A stretch of DNA of 64,000 nucleotides from Batkoa obscura (lineage: Eukaryota; Entomophthoromycota; Entomophthoromycetes; Entomophthorales; Batkoaceae): positions 186,001 to 250,000 of the forward strand of contig JASVEC010000029.1 of the NCBI GenBank assembly GCA_030770535.1, in the 5' to 3' direction. Each line of letters opens with the position of its first letter. The first letter of the stretch is position 1. The position numbers and the translations under genes are program-made. Of the stretch, positions 49,075 to 62,171 are shown piece by piece. The notes below the pieces were generated by a model. That model saw only the letters and a program-made list of their open reading frames with translations, did no database searches and was not told where the DNA came from.

Positions 49075-49336
49075 TCTAACTAAAAATAAATTTAAAAACA
49101 TCCATTATAAAAAATATTTGTTGTATTTAAAAAACTATAGTTAAAAATTAAGGTTATAATTTATATTACACAAATAAAACCTTAAAAAAGTTTTAAAATT
49201 ACTTTTGTTTGATATTGCAGGTTCTGTTTAGATTGATACAGGTTTTTTGAATATATAAATGTTTTTTATTTTATCTTTATTTTTATTTTACAAATTGATT
49301 TAAAGCATAAAATAGCTTTTATAGCTTGTTATATAT

Positions 49337-49443
49337 ATATGGGGATGTATTTTTTTGTTTAAGAATTTTATTAACAATCTTTCCGCTGAAATAGCGCTTA
49401 AAAATGGAAAAAATAATGAAACCAAAAAAAACACCCTCATATA
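49337..49443 (-). mobile_element. MITE-like element copy 14
   Basis: Inverted copy, nearly intact, with ATATGGGGATGTATTTTTTT at one end and AACACCCTCATATA at the other. Confidence 0.88.
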
Positions 49444-49539
49444 TCTTAAAAGGCTTTCACTCCAAATACTTTATTTGTTATATAAAGAGAATACATGAAG
49501 AGCTGACACTCTAACAATAGTGCAATGAAGAAATTACTT

Positions 49540-49720
49540 TGAGAGGTGGGTATTTTGTCCAGTATATTCCTGCCCTTGTGTGAGTTAAATAAACAGTGAT
49601 GGCGCCATTTTAATTTAACCCTCTAAAGGTTTTTTCAACTATGGAGGATAGAGGTTAGAGAGAAGGGATGCGAGTGACTACCGTGAGAGAGCTGGTAAGC
49701 AGTGTAATTGCGGATATTAT
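49540..49720. other. GC-richer island of unknown origin
   Basis: Unusually G-rich purine stretches (GAGGATAGAGGTTAGAGAGA and GGATGCGAGTGACTACCGTG) in AT-rich surroundings, between two MITE copies. Possibly a relic of an older element. No family can be named. Confidence 0.25.
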
Positions 49721-49817
49721 TACATAATTAAATAAAAGCTGTATGTGAAAAAAAGTATATAAAAAAGTAATAAATATGAAATGAAACTTTACATGAAAAA
49801 AATAATTATAAGTTTCA

Positions 49818-49889
49818 TATATGGGGATGTATTTTTATGTTTAATAATTTTACTAACAATTTTTCCACTCAAAAATACATCCCCCATAT
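49818..49889 (-). mobile_element. MITE-like element copy 15, short form with two matching ends
   Basis: A 72-base derivative in which the two ends are near-perfect inverted copies of the same terminus (ATGGGGATGTATTTTT and AAAAATACATCCCCCAT). The central part is mostly lost. It abuts copy 16 and shares CATATG with it. Confidence 0.75.
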
Positions 49890-49992
49890 GAGGGTGTTTT
49901 TTTGGTTTCATTATTTTTTCCATTTTTAAGCGCTATTTCAGCGGAAAGATTGTTAGTAAAATTCTTAAACAAAAAAATACGCCCCCATATAT
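49885..49992 (+). mobile_element. MITE-like element copy 16
   Basis: Forward copy with core AAGCGCTATTTCAGCGGAAA and right end ACGCCCCCATATAT, joined directly to copy 15. Confidence 0.86.
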
Positions 49993-50762
49993 TAAATTTA
50001 AAAGATTATCAGCATTTATAGATTTAATAAGTTATTTATAAAAATAAAAAATTAGTAAATATTTTACTTTAATTACAAATAATGGCTCAAATGCTCAGCT
50101 ATTTGATTCTTAATTTTGTAATAGATATTTGATTTTTAGAACAAAGCATCAATATATATGAGTAAGTTCAAAAGCTTGATTAAAATTAAGTAAAATTTTT
50201 CAATTCACTTTTTGTCCATTTCCTATGTAGCGTAAAATTTGAAAAAACTAATAAGTAAAACTAGACAAAAAAACATTCCAACGAATTATTTTAAAATTAA
50301 GCAAAAAAGTAATATTTTGGTAGCACTTAGTGCTTAAGTTGCAATTTTGATCCATGACTAGCAATAATTAGGGAGGTTTTCTACATTAATCCCTTTAATT
50401 GCAATAATACTACTTTATTACTCATCTTTTGTTCATTTTTTTTATTTTAAGAAGCCTTATTATATATTATATCATATACTTATGTATTATGAAAGTCATA
50501 TTATACTATTATAATATTAAACTGACTACTATTTGATCTTTTATAAACTTTATCTTCTTCAAATGATAAAATTCATTTACCCCTTAAAGAACTATAATTT
50601 GTATAAAATACTATTATAAAATTTGAAAAAAAGGTGTTGTTAAAATTAAAATTTATTAAATAAATAGACTGTATTGCAAGGAAAGGTAGATACAACTAGG
50701 ATAAAAAAGTTATCAAGATATAATACAAGAGGGAAATGCATAGCATAAGTGCAGAAAAAAAC

Positions 50763-51452
50763 TTAACTTAAAAAGCGGGTAATATGATGAAATTCTTCCG
50801 CTTTTCTCTTTCTTTTTTTGTCATGATGGGTATAGATATGAGTATTGAGATGATTCAAAGCACCATAACTTTTATCGCAACCAAGATAATCGCATCTAAA
50901 GACTCGATTAACTTCATGATGCTTTTTCCTTGGCCTTTTTTTATGTCCATCTGGACTTTGAAGGTAGTTATCATTGCTTAAGCTATCTGGTCCTCTATTA
51001 TAGGGCGAATAAAAATTATCCATATAATCGGATCTAACTCCATGTCTATAAAGTACTGGATCAGTTCTTAAAAAGCTGGATTCCCTAGGATAATTATGAC
51101 AGCTGGTATCATAGGGCTTTAAGTTGGCTTCCGACATTTTTCTAGTTCTTATATCATTATAATTACCAGGAGTTGGCACTATATGGGTATTATCGATGCG
51201 TGGGGATCTTAAAAGTTCTCTTAAGGAAGGAAGTCTAACACTCCGGCAATGATGATTAAAGTCATTGAATCCATGGTTTGGTAAGCCCGAAACGGCTTTG
51301 GTTTCATTGGTATAATGATATGAAGGGCTTGTTTCATAGTGGCTCGACATAGATTGTCGTGAATGGTGTTGGCGATACTCATAGTTATTGTATCTATTTG
51401 GGGAAATAATAGGAGAATTAAAAGTCTGACGCTGAGTAGTATACGTATTCAT
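50763..51452 (-). CDS. C2H2 zinc-finger protein, desert family member 3
   Basis: Intronless, 229 residues, the longest paralogue. The N-terminal 170 residues are rich in Tyr, Asn, Ser, His and Pro. SVRLPSLRELLRSPR is the family's LPSL motif. The basic box is KKRPRKKHHEVNRVF, followed directly by the finger: CDYLGC, KSYGALNHLNTH, then a His-rich linker (IYTHHDKKRKRKAEEF). The chain ends HHITRFLS, close to member 5's YHLTRP. The second zinc His falls in THH rather than in the QNHG seen elsewhere, so the last spacing differs slightly from its relatives. It is likely a DNA-binding regulator. Confidence 0.86.
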   Translation of the reverse strand: MNTYTTQRQTFNSPIISPNRYNNYEYRQHHSRQSMSSHYETSPSYHYTNETKAVSGLPNHGFNDFNHHCRSVRLPSLRELLRSPRIDNTHIVPTPGNYNDIRTRKMSEANLKPYDTSCHNYPRESSFLRTDPVLYRHGVRSDYMDNFYSPYNRGPDSLSNDNYLQSPDGHKKRPRKKHHEVNRVFRCDYLGCDKSYGALNHLNTHIYTHHDKKRKRKAEEFHHITRFLS

Positions 51453-51549
51453 TTTTTAGCTCAGTTTACTTAAAGAGCGATAAATTAAAAAAAAAAATCA
51501 AAAATCAAAAATTGAGAATAAAAAAATCAAAAATTCCACTTGTGTTACC

Positions 51550-51562
51550 TTATATACTTTTT
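51550..51562 (-). promoter_or_regulatory. TATA box, C2H2 member 3
   Basis: On the minus strand this reads AAAGTATATAAGG, about 98 bases before the start codon. Confidence 0.5.
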
Positions 51563-54500
51563 TGAAAGGGAAATAACTTAAAAATAATAAATTGAAATTT
51601 CATTAAGCTGAGATTCTTTGATCATTTAAGCAATAAATTACCTATTATCTATATTATCTTAATGTAAATGAACCTACTGATGACTTATAATCAAGTGGAT
51701 GAGCGTATATTTTACTCCCTAGGCTAATGATATATAAAAGTATCCTTAAAAAGGGACAAATAAGAGTAATAGCGCTCGGATATCTTTATATGTTAAGCTA
51801 TAGAAATTACTATTTTAAGGGTTCGCAAATACAAATCATTATCCGAAAACTTGTTTTATATAACTTATAATTAATGAGTGAATCACAAGGACCAATCTTT
51901 GTTAATAACATATCAGCTGAAATGGAATTTGCCAAATCATTAGTCAGCTATTAAAGTTTTTAATAAATTTGTTACCCTTTTGATTTAATTCATTTCAAAT
52001 GACATGGTATAATAGCAAATTATTCAAAAAAAGAGAATACTTCTATACGCATTTTTCGTAGGGTTTTTCCAAATTCAATAGTATGATTTGGGCGGAATCT
52101 GCTATTTCATATTAAGTTTATTATTATTTAAGAGCTCTCTTATCTATAGATTACTGATATCAGATGATCCCTTATCTAAATCTCAACAGTTTTAAAAATA
52201 GACGACCATTATTATAGAGTCAATACTATGAGTAATATTTTTATAATTAAAATATAATTATAACACATATAAAATAAAGTTTAGAATTTAAAAAACATAA
52301 AGTCAAAAGATGCTTTGAATTCCAATTACACAATATATTCAATATTTTAGAATATTCTTTACTAAATAACTTAATCCACTTATTTTTTTAGGAATAAGTG
52401 TTATAGGAATTAATCTAGATAATTTAGATTAGTTTTTTAATAAACCTTGAATATTAATTGGAGCAGCAAATGCTAAGATTTGATTAAATCCGAAAATCCT
52501 ATTCTTTTACCCACATTTATCAGTAAATTCAAAAATTGCTTATTATAAATTAAGGTAACTATGGAGATAGAATCAAGTGACATGTCGCTGCTATTTTGAA
52601 CTTCTTTCCTTATCTATAGTCTAACATAAAATTTTCAATAAAAAACTTATTAAATTTTGGTTAATACATGCTTATTTTTTATATGATACATGTATTCAAT
52701 TAAACTTATTTATACAATATACTGTGGTCAAAATTACGGTTAATAAATTTCATTTAAAATGTGATAATGAAATGTGTGTGGAGTAAATATTGAGATATAA
52801 CTCAAGGTTATAAGCAATATCATATTTAATAAGGTTTCTTTTTAATGACTAAACAAGATGACTCAGAGAATCTCGATCTTCAAATAAATGCCTTCTCGCT
52901 TAAAATAACCTTATATTTTGAAGCTTAGTGAAGATCCAATTATTTAAAGCTTTTATTTTGACTTTTTTCTAATTTTTTAAGCTTAAAACTACTGACATCA
53001 CTATAAATTAATATTTTCACGCACTAATAGATTTATATTAAGGTATCTTTATTTACATTCTTCCTATGCTATTTATAGCACTGTTGTTATAATATAAATA
53101 ACTCGTTATCAAACTTTAGGATTTTTATAGCGTTTATTTTCTATTACAATGTCGGGTGACTTCACTTATTACTAATCCAACTAATAAGTTATTATAGCGT
53201 TTTGGCTTGATTAGTTTACTATTCAAATAGGTAAAACTAAGATGAGATAATACACTTGGGATTATAAACTAAAATGATTAAACTAAAGGTAATAAAACAA
53301 AAACAGTTATTACTATTTTACTACTCCAAAATTAACTTTATTCACCCTTTCTATAAGTAAAACGTACAACTTTAGTTTTGTTTCTTAAATAGTATCAAAA
53401 TAGAAAATAGTATCAAAATAGAATAGTGAGATAAATAATTTCTCACTTTTTATTGGATAATCCGATTATGACCTATAGTTTTTGATGGGTAACTCTTTTT
53501 TTAGAATAAGTAATGTTGATAGATTGTTATTCTATTCAACCATAAAATATGGTGATAAAAGGATTCTATTCTATTTACCTTAACAAAACGTTATGGATCA
53601 CTTACAACGAATGGAAATTAACGTAGAATTAAACAAATATAAAAATTTTCTTAGCAAAATTTAATAGTATATTTATAATCAACTTTAGTGTTGAAATACG
53701 ATTATTACGATTTTGTACTTGAACTTTTTTAAATACCGCCAAAGATAAGCTAGAAAAATTATTAACAATATTCTCATAGAGAATCCCAATTTGGTAAATA
53801 AAGAAGAGTTATTTATAAATCAAAAAGATTGATCACATCAAAAGTTTTACTCACAAGGCGACAAATAAGGGGAACTATTATTTGATCTTCAATTTTTAAT
53901 TTTGCAGCAAAACACCATATTTTCGTATTTAGGAATTTACATTTCAATATAAATTCAGTTTTATTCTTCAAACTACATTAATAGTTAATACTGTTCTAAT
54001 ATTATACTAATATATTATGCTACATTAAAGATTAGAAACAAACTATAGTTTGTATAATATCAATATGTATAAGCATAATTTTCTATATTTCTTATATTAT
54101 TTAATTTAAAGTTATTTTATGAAGTAAAACAAAGCTGTCTGTTAGAAAATGATTTAATACATTAAAATTACCAATTGTAATTTCCAAAAAAGCATATTGC
54201 AGTTTCTCTGACTAAAAAAACCGGATAATGACAGCTTATTCTTGGGCGATAATGTTATAAAAGTCCGTAGTTTAATTTAGGATCCTTAAAGGAGAGCTTA
54301 TGTACTTTAATCCTTAAACCCTTTAATTTGAAATTTATTAACTAAAGCTTGACTATTAAACTTTAATGAAGCTAAAAAAATATAAAAATATATTTATACT
54401 CTTTTCTAATGTTAATAATTTATATTAAACTCTAATCTATTATTTCATAATGAATATACCCAACCAATTCTTTTTATTTAATGTAGAATTATAGCGTCAT

Positions 54501-55679
54501 AGCTAGAGCTTTTATGGCAAATGTTTTTATTCTTTAAGCTGAAGCATTGCTTTATATATATATTATCTTAAATTAAATTAAATTAAATTAAATTAAACTT
54601 TATACATTCTACCACTCATTTTTTTAATTCAAGATAATATATAAGAAAGACGAGGGTACAATAAAACTAATGTTTGTTTTTAAAATTATATACCTAACTA
54701 TTTATTTAGACTCAAAAGGCTTATCAAAAACGACAACCTCAATTAAAATTTTAAGCTAATAGATTAATATTGTTACGGTTTTCGATCAAGTTGTATTTTT
54801 TATTTGATCTTTATTCAAAAATAAACCAAGTTTTGAACCTCTGTTTGAAATTTATACCTGTTCTGTTAAACAGTCATTAAATTTTGGGATGTTGAACTAA
54901 TATAAAGAATTAATCCATAATAAAGCTTTAAAACAGCTATAGTATTCAAGATTGATTGTTTTTTTACTTTAGCATGCTACTATGATAAAAATACAAAGTC
55001 TATTACGTCTCGTCTTTCATTATAACATATATATTTTTTTAAAGTTTTTATAATTTTTTGTTAAAGGTTATATCTCCCGCATGAAACAGACAAACTCGAT
55101 CGTAACGAGTATTCTGTGATTAAGGAAGATTTTTGCCCTCTTACCTAAAGAAACAATATCTGCTGTCTTTATTATTATTTATATAAAAATGTTTATAAAG
55201 ACCTTTAGGGATTGTAGCAAAGTTTTAGTAATAGTAATGCAAAAATTGTGAGTAAAACCTGTTATTTTGAACTTGTGGGTTGATTATTTCCCTCAGTAAT
55301 TTTTTGTTCTTTTAATAATTAGACAATTCTGTGGGTTAGTTGGTTTTGTATTTCTCTCTTATGCTTTATTTACCACTATTAGGGTGGGCGGACTAAGTTA
55401 ATGTTTTAAATTTTAAATTTTTATCAACTCTACCCTCATTTAAATAGATAGGAATAGACGTTTTTATATTTTAAGTAAAAAAATTGAATTTAGTTTAATT
55501 TTATTTGCTAATAAAACGACCATTTTAAGATTGATGATAAAACCATATAAATTAAGAATAGTAGTAATGAAACAAAGTGAATGATCAGTAAAAAGTAAAT
55601 AATTTTATTTTTAATATACAAAGAAGAATACCAATTTACTATGGTGGTTAATTTATAGATAAATTTGAAGTAGACAAAG
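51563..55679. other. 4.1 kb desert between C2H2 members 3 and 4
   Basis: No gene supported. An AAATT microsatellite lies at 54569-54598, and no MITE copy was found. The stretch near 55081-55251 has an open-looking frame with one internal TGA that is too weak to call. Confidence 0.5.
54569..54598. repeat. AAATT microsatellite
   Basis: Five to six consecutive TTAAA/AAATT units. Confidence 0.85.
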
Positions 55680-56132
55680 TTAAAATTGAAAGCATTTAGA
55701 TTTAAATTCTTTAGCTCTTCGAAGCTCTCCATGATTTTGATTTTTAATATGATAATTTAAATGATTTAAGGCTCCATATGATTTATTACAGTTTGGATAA
55801 CTACATTTGAACTTTCGGTTAATTTCATACGATTTCCTTCTCTTGCGATGACTATAAACTAATTTTATAGATTGATTATTATAAATTATCCTTCCTGCAG
55901 TAGATTGCTCATCATTAATAGATTTCAATACTACTGAAATAGATGGTAAGCGTATATTCGTAGAATGATAATGTGGAATGTACTCTAAAGGAGGTAATTT
56001 AAATGAAGGATCACTATAATTTAAATTATAAAAGTTCAAATCTAAGGAGAAGGATCTTTGGTCCATAATATAACTTAAACTATTGTTCCTAGTGCTACTA
56101 CTACTTTTTGACATCTTGATTGATAGAATCAA
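55680..56132 (-). CDS. C2H2 zinc-finger protein, desert family member 4
   Basis: Intronless, 150 residues if started at 56132. The Met seven codons later (MSKSSSST, at 56114) gives a start more like member 2's MSKYSNQ and may be the real one. Motifs in order are FKLPPLEYIP, IRLPSISVVLKSI, the basic box HRKRRKSYEINRKFK (the KRPRR form is here RKRRK), then the finger CSYPNC, KSYGALNHLNYH and KNQNHG. It ends LRRAKEFKSKCFQF. The gene is very AT-rich compared with member 5. It is likely a DNA-binding regulator of the same family; the target is unknown. Confidence 0.84.
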   Translation of the reverse strand: MILSIKMSKSSSSTRNNSLSYIMDQRSFSLDLNFYNLNYSDPSFKLPPLEYIPHYHSTNIRLPSISVVLKSINDEQSTAGRIIYNNQSIKLVYSHRKRRKSYEINRKFKCSYPNCNKSYGALNHLNYHIKNQNHGELRRAKEFKSKCFQF

Positions 56133-56173
56133 TAACAGTAATCTGAAAGAGAAATATTATGGCATTCAAATCA

Positions 56174-56186
56174 TTTATATACTTTT
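56174..56186 (-). promoter_or_regulatory. TATA box, C2H2 member 4
   Basis: Minus strand AAAAGTATATAAA, about 42 bases before the first possible ATG and about 60 before the second. The second distance matches member 2 and supports the later start. Confidence 0.5.
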
Positions 56187-57950
56187 AGAGATCAATGCAT
56201 AGCTTAAATTAAATCGAATTTACAGTATATACCGATTTTTTTAAGTAGGCGCTCCTTATACTTGTTTCACTGTAGTAAGGGTGTCTATTTTATAAATATA
56301 AATAAATATTGAGAAGTACCTATTAAAATACTAAATTTGCTTTTATCTTATTCATGAACCACTCTTTTTAATTGCTTAGTTGCTATACTATTATTTTATC
56401 TATTTTAAAAATTTAATAAAAATATACTTTATTCTAATCACTATAAATTTTATTTTAGTCACTTCAATTTAAGCTAGAAATATTTAACTCTGACTTCAAA
56501 ATTTGTTAAAGTCTACTAAATACAAATTTAGTATAATATATATAATAGTAGCGTATTTCAAGTATATTAAAATCTAAGATAGATTTTTGTAAATGATTTA
56601 AAGATCTAAAAATTAAAACTAAAATTAAGCTTATAGTCAAGTTACTATTATTTAAATTAAATTATTTAATACTAAAATTGAACTAGACTTATTAAAATAG
56701 GCTTGGGCCAATGGCGAGCTAACTACATAGTATAAAAAGAATAGCATTTTTATGCAAAATTATTTTAGATTGGAGTTATGATAACTCAAATCATGGAAGT
56801 AAAATGATTGGGGAGTACCTTCTAACTACTTTTATAAAAGTTATTTAGCTTATTTATGCTAAAATTGATTCATAAAACGTAGATAAAGGTAAGCATTTTG
56901 TACTAGTTTAATAGCCTAAATTTTACAAAACAAAAGCTATTTAAAGCATTCAAAATCAATTGAAACGAAATTAACTTGAAATTTATATCTAAAACTCAAT
57001 ACTGTTATTTTATTATTATTAAACTACTTTTATTTATTTTAATGCAAATGATTCCTTAATCCAATAGCAGCAGATTAATACTATTTTTTCATAAATTGCA
57101 TTAATAAAAAATAAAGGATAAAGCTATAAATTAAGCTAATAAAGAAAGGTTTATTTTTAAATTAAACTAGATTTTACATTAAATATAGCCTCAAAATTAA
57201 AGATTTGCCGAAATAATTACTATAGTATAACACTGTCTATCTGTATACTACCGATCAAACTATTAAAACAGTAGGGATGCATAATATTTAATTTTCAGGC
57301 CAATATAACGGAGTAGGGTTTCTATTTAAATTGATTCACTTGTTAAAGGCTTTTGTCATCTTCACTATAATTTTACTTTTTTTAATATTAATAGGGTTGA
57401 TTGTTAAGGTTTTCAGGCTAAACTGTATTAAAGCCGAACTTAATTAAATTCTTTGTTAAATTATACTTAATGCCAGCACCTTTCCTGCAAGCCTTTGGTT
57501 GTTACAGCGATATTTGTAGTTTTACAATATTGTAACAATTATGTTATAATATTTGTCTGTATTTCAAACTATGAAAATTAAATAAAGATTAACAATTAAT
57601 TGTATTTAATAATAACATGTACTATTAAATAAATAATAGCTAAATAAATAAAATTATATTAAGAGCTACAAATGCTAGTTATAAAATTTTTGACTAATAA
57701 ATAACTAAAAATTAGACTAGCATAAAATCTCATTTAAATAAATTATGTTTTGTTACCTTTTAAAGTATGTTTGAGCTAAAATAGTCAGTTTGAAAAAAGT
57801 TACAAACACTAAATTTTATATTTCTATAAAATAACGTTTATATTTTTTGCATATTGATATACTCATATCATTGGATGAAATATAATTAAGCTAACTTTTA
57901 GAGTCACTAAAATATGTATTTAAGTTTTAGAGTTAATACTAAATATTGAT

Positions 57951-58056
57951 TATATGGGGTGTTTTTTTTGGTTTCATCACTTTCTGTTTCTTAAGTGCTA
58001 TTGACTGGAAAAATTGTTAGTAAAATTCTTAAACAAAAAAATACATCCTCATATAA
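57951..58056 (+). mobile_element. MITE-like element copy 17
   Basis: Forward copy with TATATGGGGTGTTTTTTTTG and ACATCCTCATATA ends. The core is slightly diverged (AAGTGCTATTGACTGGAAAA). Confidence 0.85.
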
Positions 58057-61000
58057 TTAATATTTAGTTCATATTTTAATCGCTAGTAATTAGAATTTTT
58101 TTTTCTCATCCCATTCAATTTTCAAGTATTGTGCGTAAGATGTTAAAAAATTTTAAGGTAGTTTTTAGCTAAATTTAATTTGAGACTGCAAAATTTTAGA
58201 AAATATCAGTAAAAATAGAGTTAAGAACTTTCAATTATAGCAACAAGCGACTATATTTGATTTCCTTGCCCAACTGTTTTTCACATTATAATTTCACAAT
58301 AGTATATTATTAACCTTAAGTTTAAGAATTTTGTTATAATTATAAGACTATGATGATGGTTCAGCTATTTATATATAAAAGCCAATATTGGCTAATTATA
58401 ACTAGACTTTTATAACAATCAAAAGTAATAACAAATTATTTTAATACTATATAAACTCGAGTATTAGAAAAGAATTTAAAGAATACGCTTTTATTATTAT
58501 ATTTTATTTTTTAATAGGTATAGAATTCAAAACCCCATTTTTACATTATTTTATCTGAAAGTATTAATTATAATTATAAATTGTTATTAAATTTGCTTCT
58601 ATAGAAATTTATGTCATGTTTTTTGTATATCCTGTAACTATTAAAGTTTTTTCCTTTAAACCAAATGAGTGATTTTTGATATCTAATTTAGTATATTAAA
58701 TGTATGATCATAATAAATAGTTTCTAGTACAATTGTAAAAGTTAAAAGTCAACTAAAACAATACACACATTTATAGACAAAGTTCTACATAACTATTTTT
58801 AGACAATTTCTTTCATAAAAGATAAGAAAATGCTTTACTAGGAATTTATTCTTTATTTTTATACAAGAATAAACACCACTAGCTACTTTTGACACTTAAT
58901 TCTTTAAAGAGGGTTTAATCATGACTGTAAATCCTATTTTTTTAAATAATATCATACCAGACGATCTGGTTTAAATGGGCCATAATATGTTTTAAATGAT
59001 TGGTTTTATTATTTTATAATAAACGGTTTAATAATATTACTCGAGTTAAATAACAAGTAATTTTAAAACAAATAAACTTTTAAACGATTAAAAAACTATT
59101 CAAAATATGATCATTCAATCTATGTATAATAAAAAGAAACTAATAGTCTTATAAAGTTCTAAAGTTCTAATAGTTTTTTAAAAGAAAAATTACTTGTATA
59201 ATAAGCTTAATAAGTAATAAAACAACTTCAATAAGAGGTTGAATAAAAGCACACATTATATATATTTGATGAAATAATAGCTCCAACTTATTCTTAAAAA
59301 TTATTAAAAACCTCTAAAATTTAAACAGAATTAGATTATAAAGATTTGATTTTTTAAATCTTCGGATTTTATTTACAACACAATTTAGATTGCTAACTGT
59401 TACACAGAATATAGCTAATTCTAAAAATAAATTTAAAATTTCGAACCAAGGATCAACTTTTGGATACACTTTTTTATATATTGATTATAGTAAAAACTAT
59501 ACATTTTATTACTTCAATCTACACGATATGTATAGTCTACAAAGTTAGCCCATAAATTAAAATTCTAAATTAAATGTTATAATTTTAAATTATTATGGTT
59601 CCTTGAGATTTTAACTAAAAAACTCTAGCTCAATAATTGATAGTGAGTGATTTAACATTATCTATTAAAGCAATATTGTTATTCGTTGTAATAGAGTTTG
59701 GGTTTGAAGAGTGGTTTAATTATTTAATATATGCCTTAATATATACAAGGTTGTACTAAAAAGTATGACTCATAATAAATGATGATGTGGTTAGATTGTC
59801 CGCAAATAACAAGGAAGAGAAGCTTTGAGCAAGTTACTCATTTTCCCTCCTCATTAATTTTTATTAATCCTATTTGCTAATAAACAACTTGGGGGCTTAG
59901 CCCTTCCAAGGATTTTTTGAGGCAATAGTGAATAGATGGTAAAATGATTTCATAGCTTAATAGTTAGTTTAGTTTTTAAATAAAGAGGACACTATACTTT
60001 TAATGTACTTTATGCTTGTTCTGTAGCAATTCTCCAAACTACTTTATTGATAAGAGGCTATTCATTAGCAATGCATGTATTTCTAAATTAAATGAAAAAT
60101 TGATAAGATGAATAGAGTCAATAAAGTATAAGTGCACTAAAATTCTAACACTTTAAACAAGTTAAGCTACTATTCTTTATTTTACAAAAGTTAGCATCAT
60201 GTTTCTATGCTATAAAACTATAGACCCAACTGTGATATGCTAACAATATAAACTGATTTGGAAACTTAAGGTATATATAAGTTAGCCAATATTTAAAGCC
60301 CTTAACAATTATTTTCGAAGGCCTTGAATATATTTTATATTATTAAATATAATTTATTTATGTTAAGCACTCATTTTATTAACGAATAAATCACTTTTTT
60401 CAGTCACTAAAACCATAAATTTTTTTTTTCTACAAATATGTACTAGGCCTTTATAATAACTAATCAGCGAAAAAATAAATTTCTAAATTCAGTGTGAAAA
60501 GTGAGAAAAAACCTATTAAATTTTAAGTAATAAAGATATGTTTATTTTAAAAGCTACATTCATACATATATATTGCATTTTAAGTAAATTTTATAATCAA
60601 CAAAACATACTATTAGTAATAACCATCAAATTTAATGTAACGTAAAAGTATTAATAAAGGAATGCTAAAAGGGTGCTACTAGGAGCAAATTAAAGTGATG
60701 TTTGAATTTAATTAGCTAAAAAGTTCGGAATGCACCAAAAAGCATCTATGTCATCCTGTAATAGAAAATCTTAAAAAAATTCTAACTGCATATTGAAGTA
60801 AAACTATATTTAAGCTAAATATAAAATTCTTCGTAACTTATTATATTATTACAACATAAGACAAATCGATAGTATGCACCACTTTAGAGCAGTTTGCCAC
60901 TTTCTACTATAGTATCTGTACATAATAAATCAATACTCATTAAATGAAACGATGCTTTCAAAAGGATCTATTTTCTTGATCTATATTGTTTTTTCATTCA

Positions 61001-62058
61001 ATTTAAAATAAATGGTTCCTATTCTAGCTTAATACCCAATTAAATACATCCTCATTTTAAAGCAATGTAATTACCTTTTTACTATTTCAAGCAAATACAT
61101 ACTACTTATTTAGTTTGGCTTGTATATTTTAAATCTCTGTTAGTAAATTGCACAATTTCAAGGATTGTTGTTATTAATCGTTGCATTTAGATGTTCTCAT
61201 TTAATATCATTTATTCCGCCAAATAAATTAATAAATTACATACAAAATGGCTATTATTGAAATCGAACCAAACATAAAACAAAATCTACTATCAATGAAC
61301 TCCTTATATAACCTTTGAACTGTCATTTTATATATAGTTATAAACTTCTCTTTACTATCCCTTGGGCTTTACCTTGAGTATATTGATAAATTCAACTTAA
61401 TAGTTTACAACAAAAATAAAGATTTAGTAAATTATCTTAAAACTGTACCTTACAAGTGACATCTATTTACTGTTCTTTGAATTCTAGCTAAGCTAATTAA
61501 TTAACATTTCATGTGCTTTAAAGTAATTCAAAAGGTGCCTTTATTCTTTATATAGAAAGTGCTTAAGAGAGAAGTTCTTTTTTTGCATACTAAAGTTAAT
61601 AAGCATAGTTTTATTAATAGTATATGTTATTAATTACATATCATTGACCTTGGGATCCGTTTGAAATTTAACTTAATTGAAGACTATAGAGTTTAGGAAA
61701 TTATAGCTTAATGAAATGTGCGTCGTATTAGTAAAAATTCAAGAATAAGCTATTAAATTATCCATCAAACTATTTTGCTACATTTAGAAGGTCCTCAAAA
61801 GTAGATGCGACTTTTTTAGTAAGCAAAGACCAATTAACAAAGCTCAAAAAATGGAATTTGTATCCACGGGTTTAGACAACATTCTGTAATGAACTTTACC
61901 TTTAATTTAGTTATCTAAATATAATTTTATTCGCTCCTTATCAAAATAATTTTAAAAATAATTAAAGAATATTCATAAACAAAGCGTAAGAAGTTAGCAG
62001 GATGATTTAATCTATTCAAAAAATAGAAAGCTATTTTAAAAATATATAGGGAACATCA

Positions 62059-62070
62059 AAGTATATAAAC
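62059..62070 (+). promoter_or_regulatory. TATA box, C2H2 member 5
   Basis: AAGTATATAAAC lies about 105 bases before the ATG at 62172. Confidence 0.5.
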
Positions 62071-62171
62071 TAAAGAAATTTCCTTAATTTTGAAAAGTTT
62101 AATACTTATCTCCCTAGACAAACATCCCCCTAATAAATAATATCATAATTTGTGTTTTTGTAAATAATCCA

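Larger units (their letters stand above)
46841..50762. other. 3.9 kb desert with five MITE copies
   Basis: Contains MITE copies 12-16 (four of them within about 1 kb), a telomere-like tract at 48608-48650, a possible coding scrap near 47515-47595 (KVEGRKNQIDWLIKEIDLRA), and a GC-richer island at about 49540-49720. No gene is supported. Confidence 0.5.
56187..62171. other. 6 kb desert between C2H2 members 4 and 5
   Basis: One MITE copy (57951-58056) and a GC-richer island near 59760-59960 containing a hairpin-capable CTTGGGGGCTTAGCCC segment. No gene is supported. Confidence 0.5.

Noticed and set aside
55081-55251. 57-codon frame with one internal TGA
   Set aside because: It begins with an ATG and looks partly coding, but it is short, interrupted and has no supporting splice signal or similarity.
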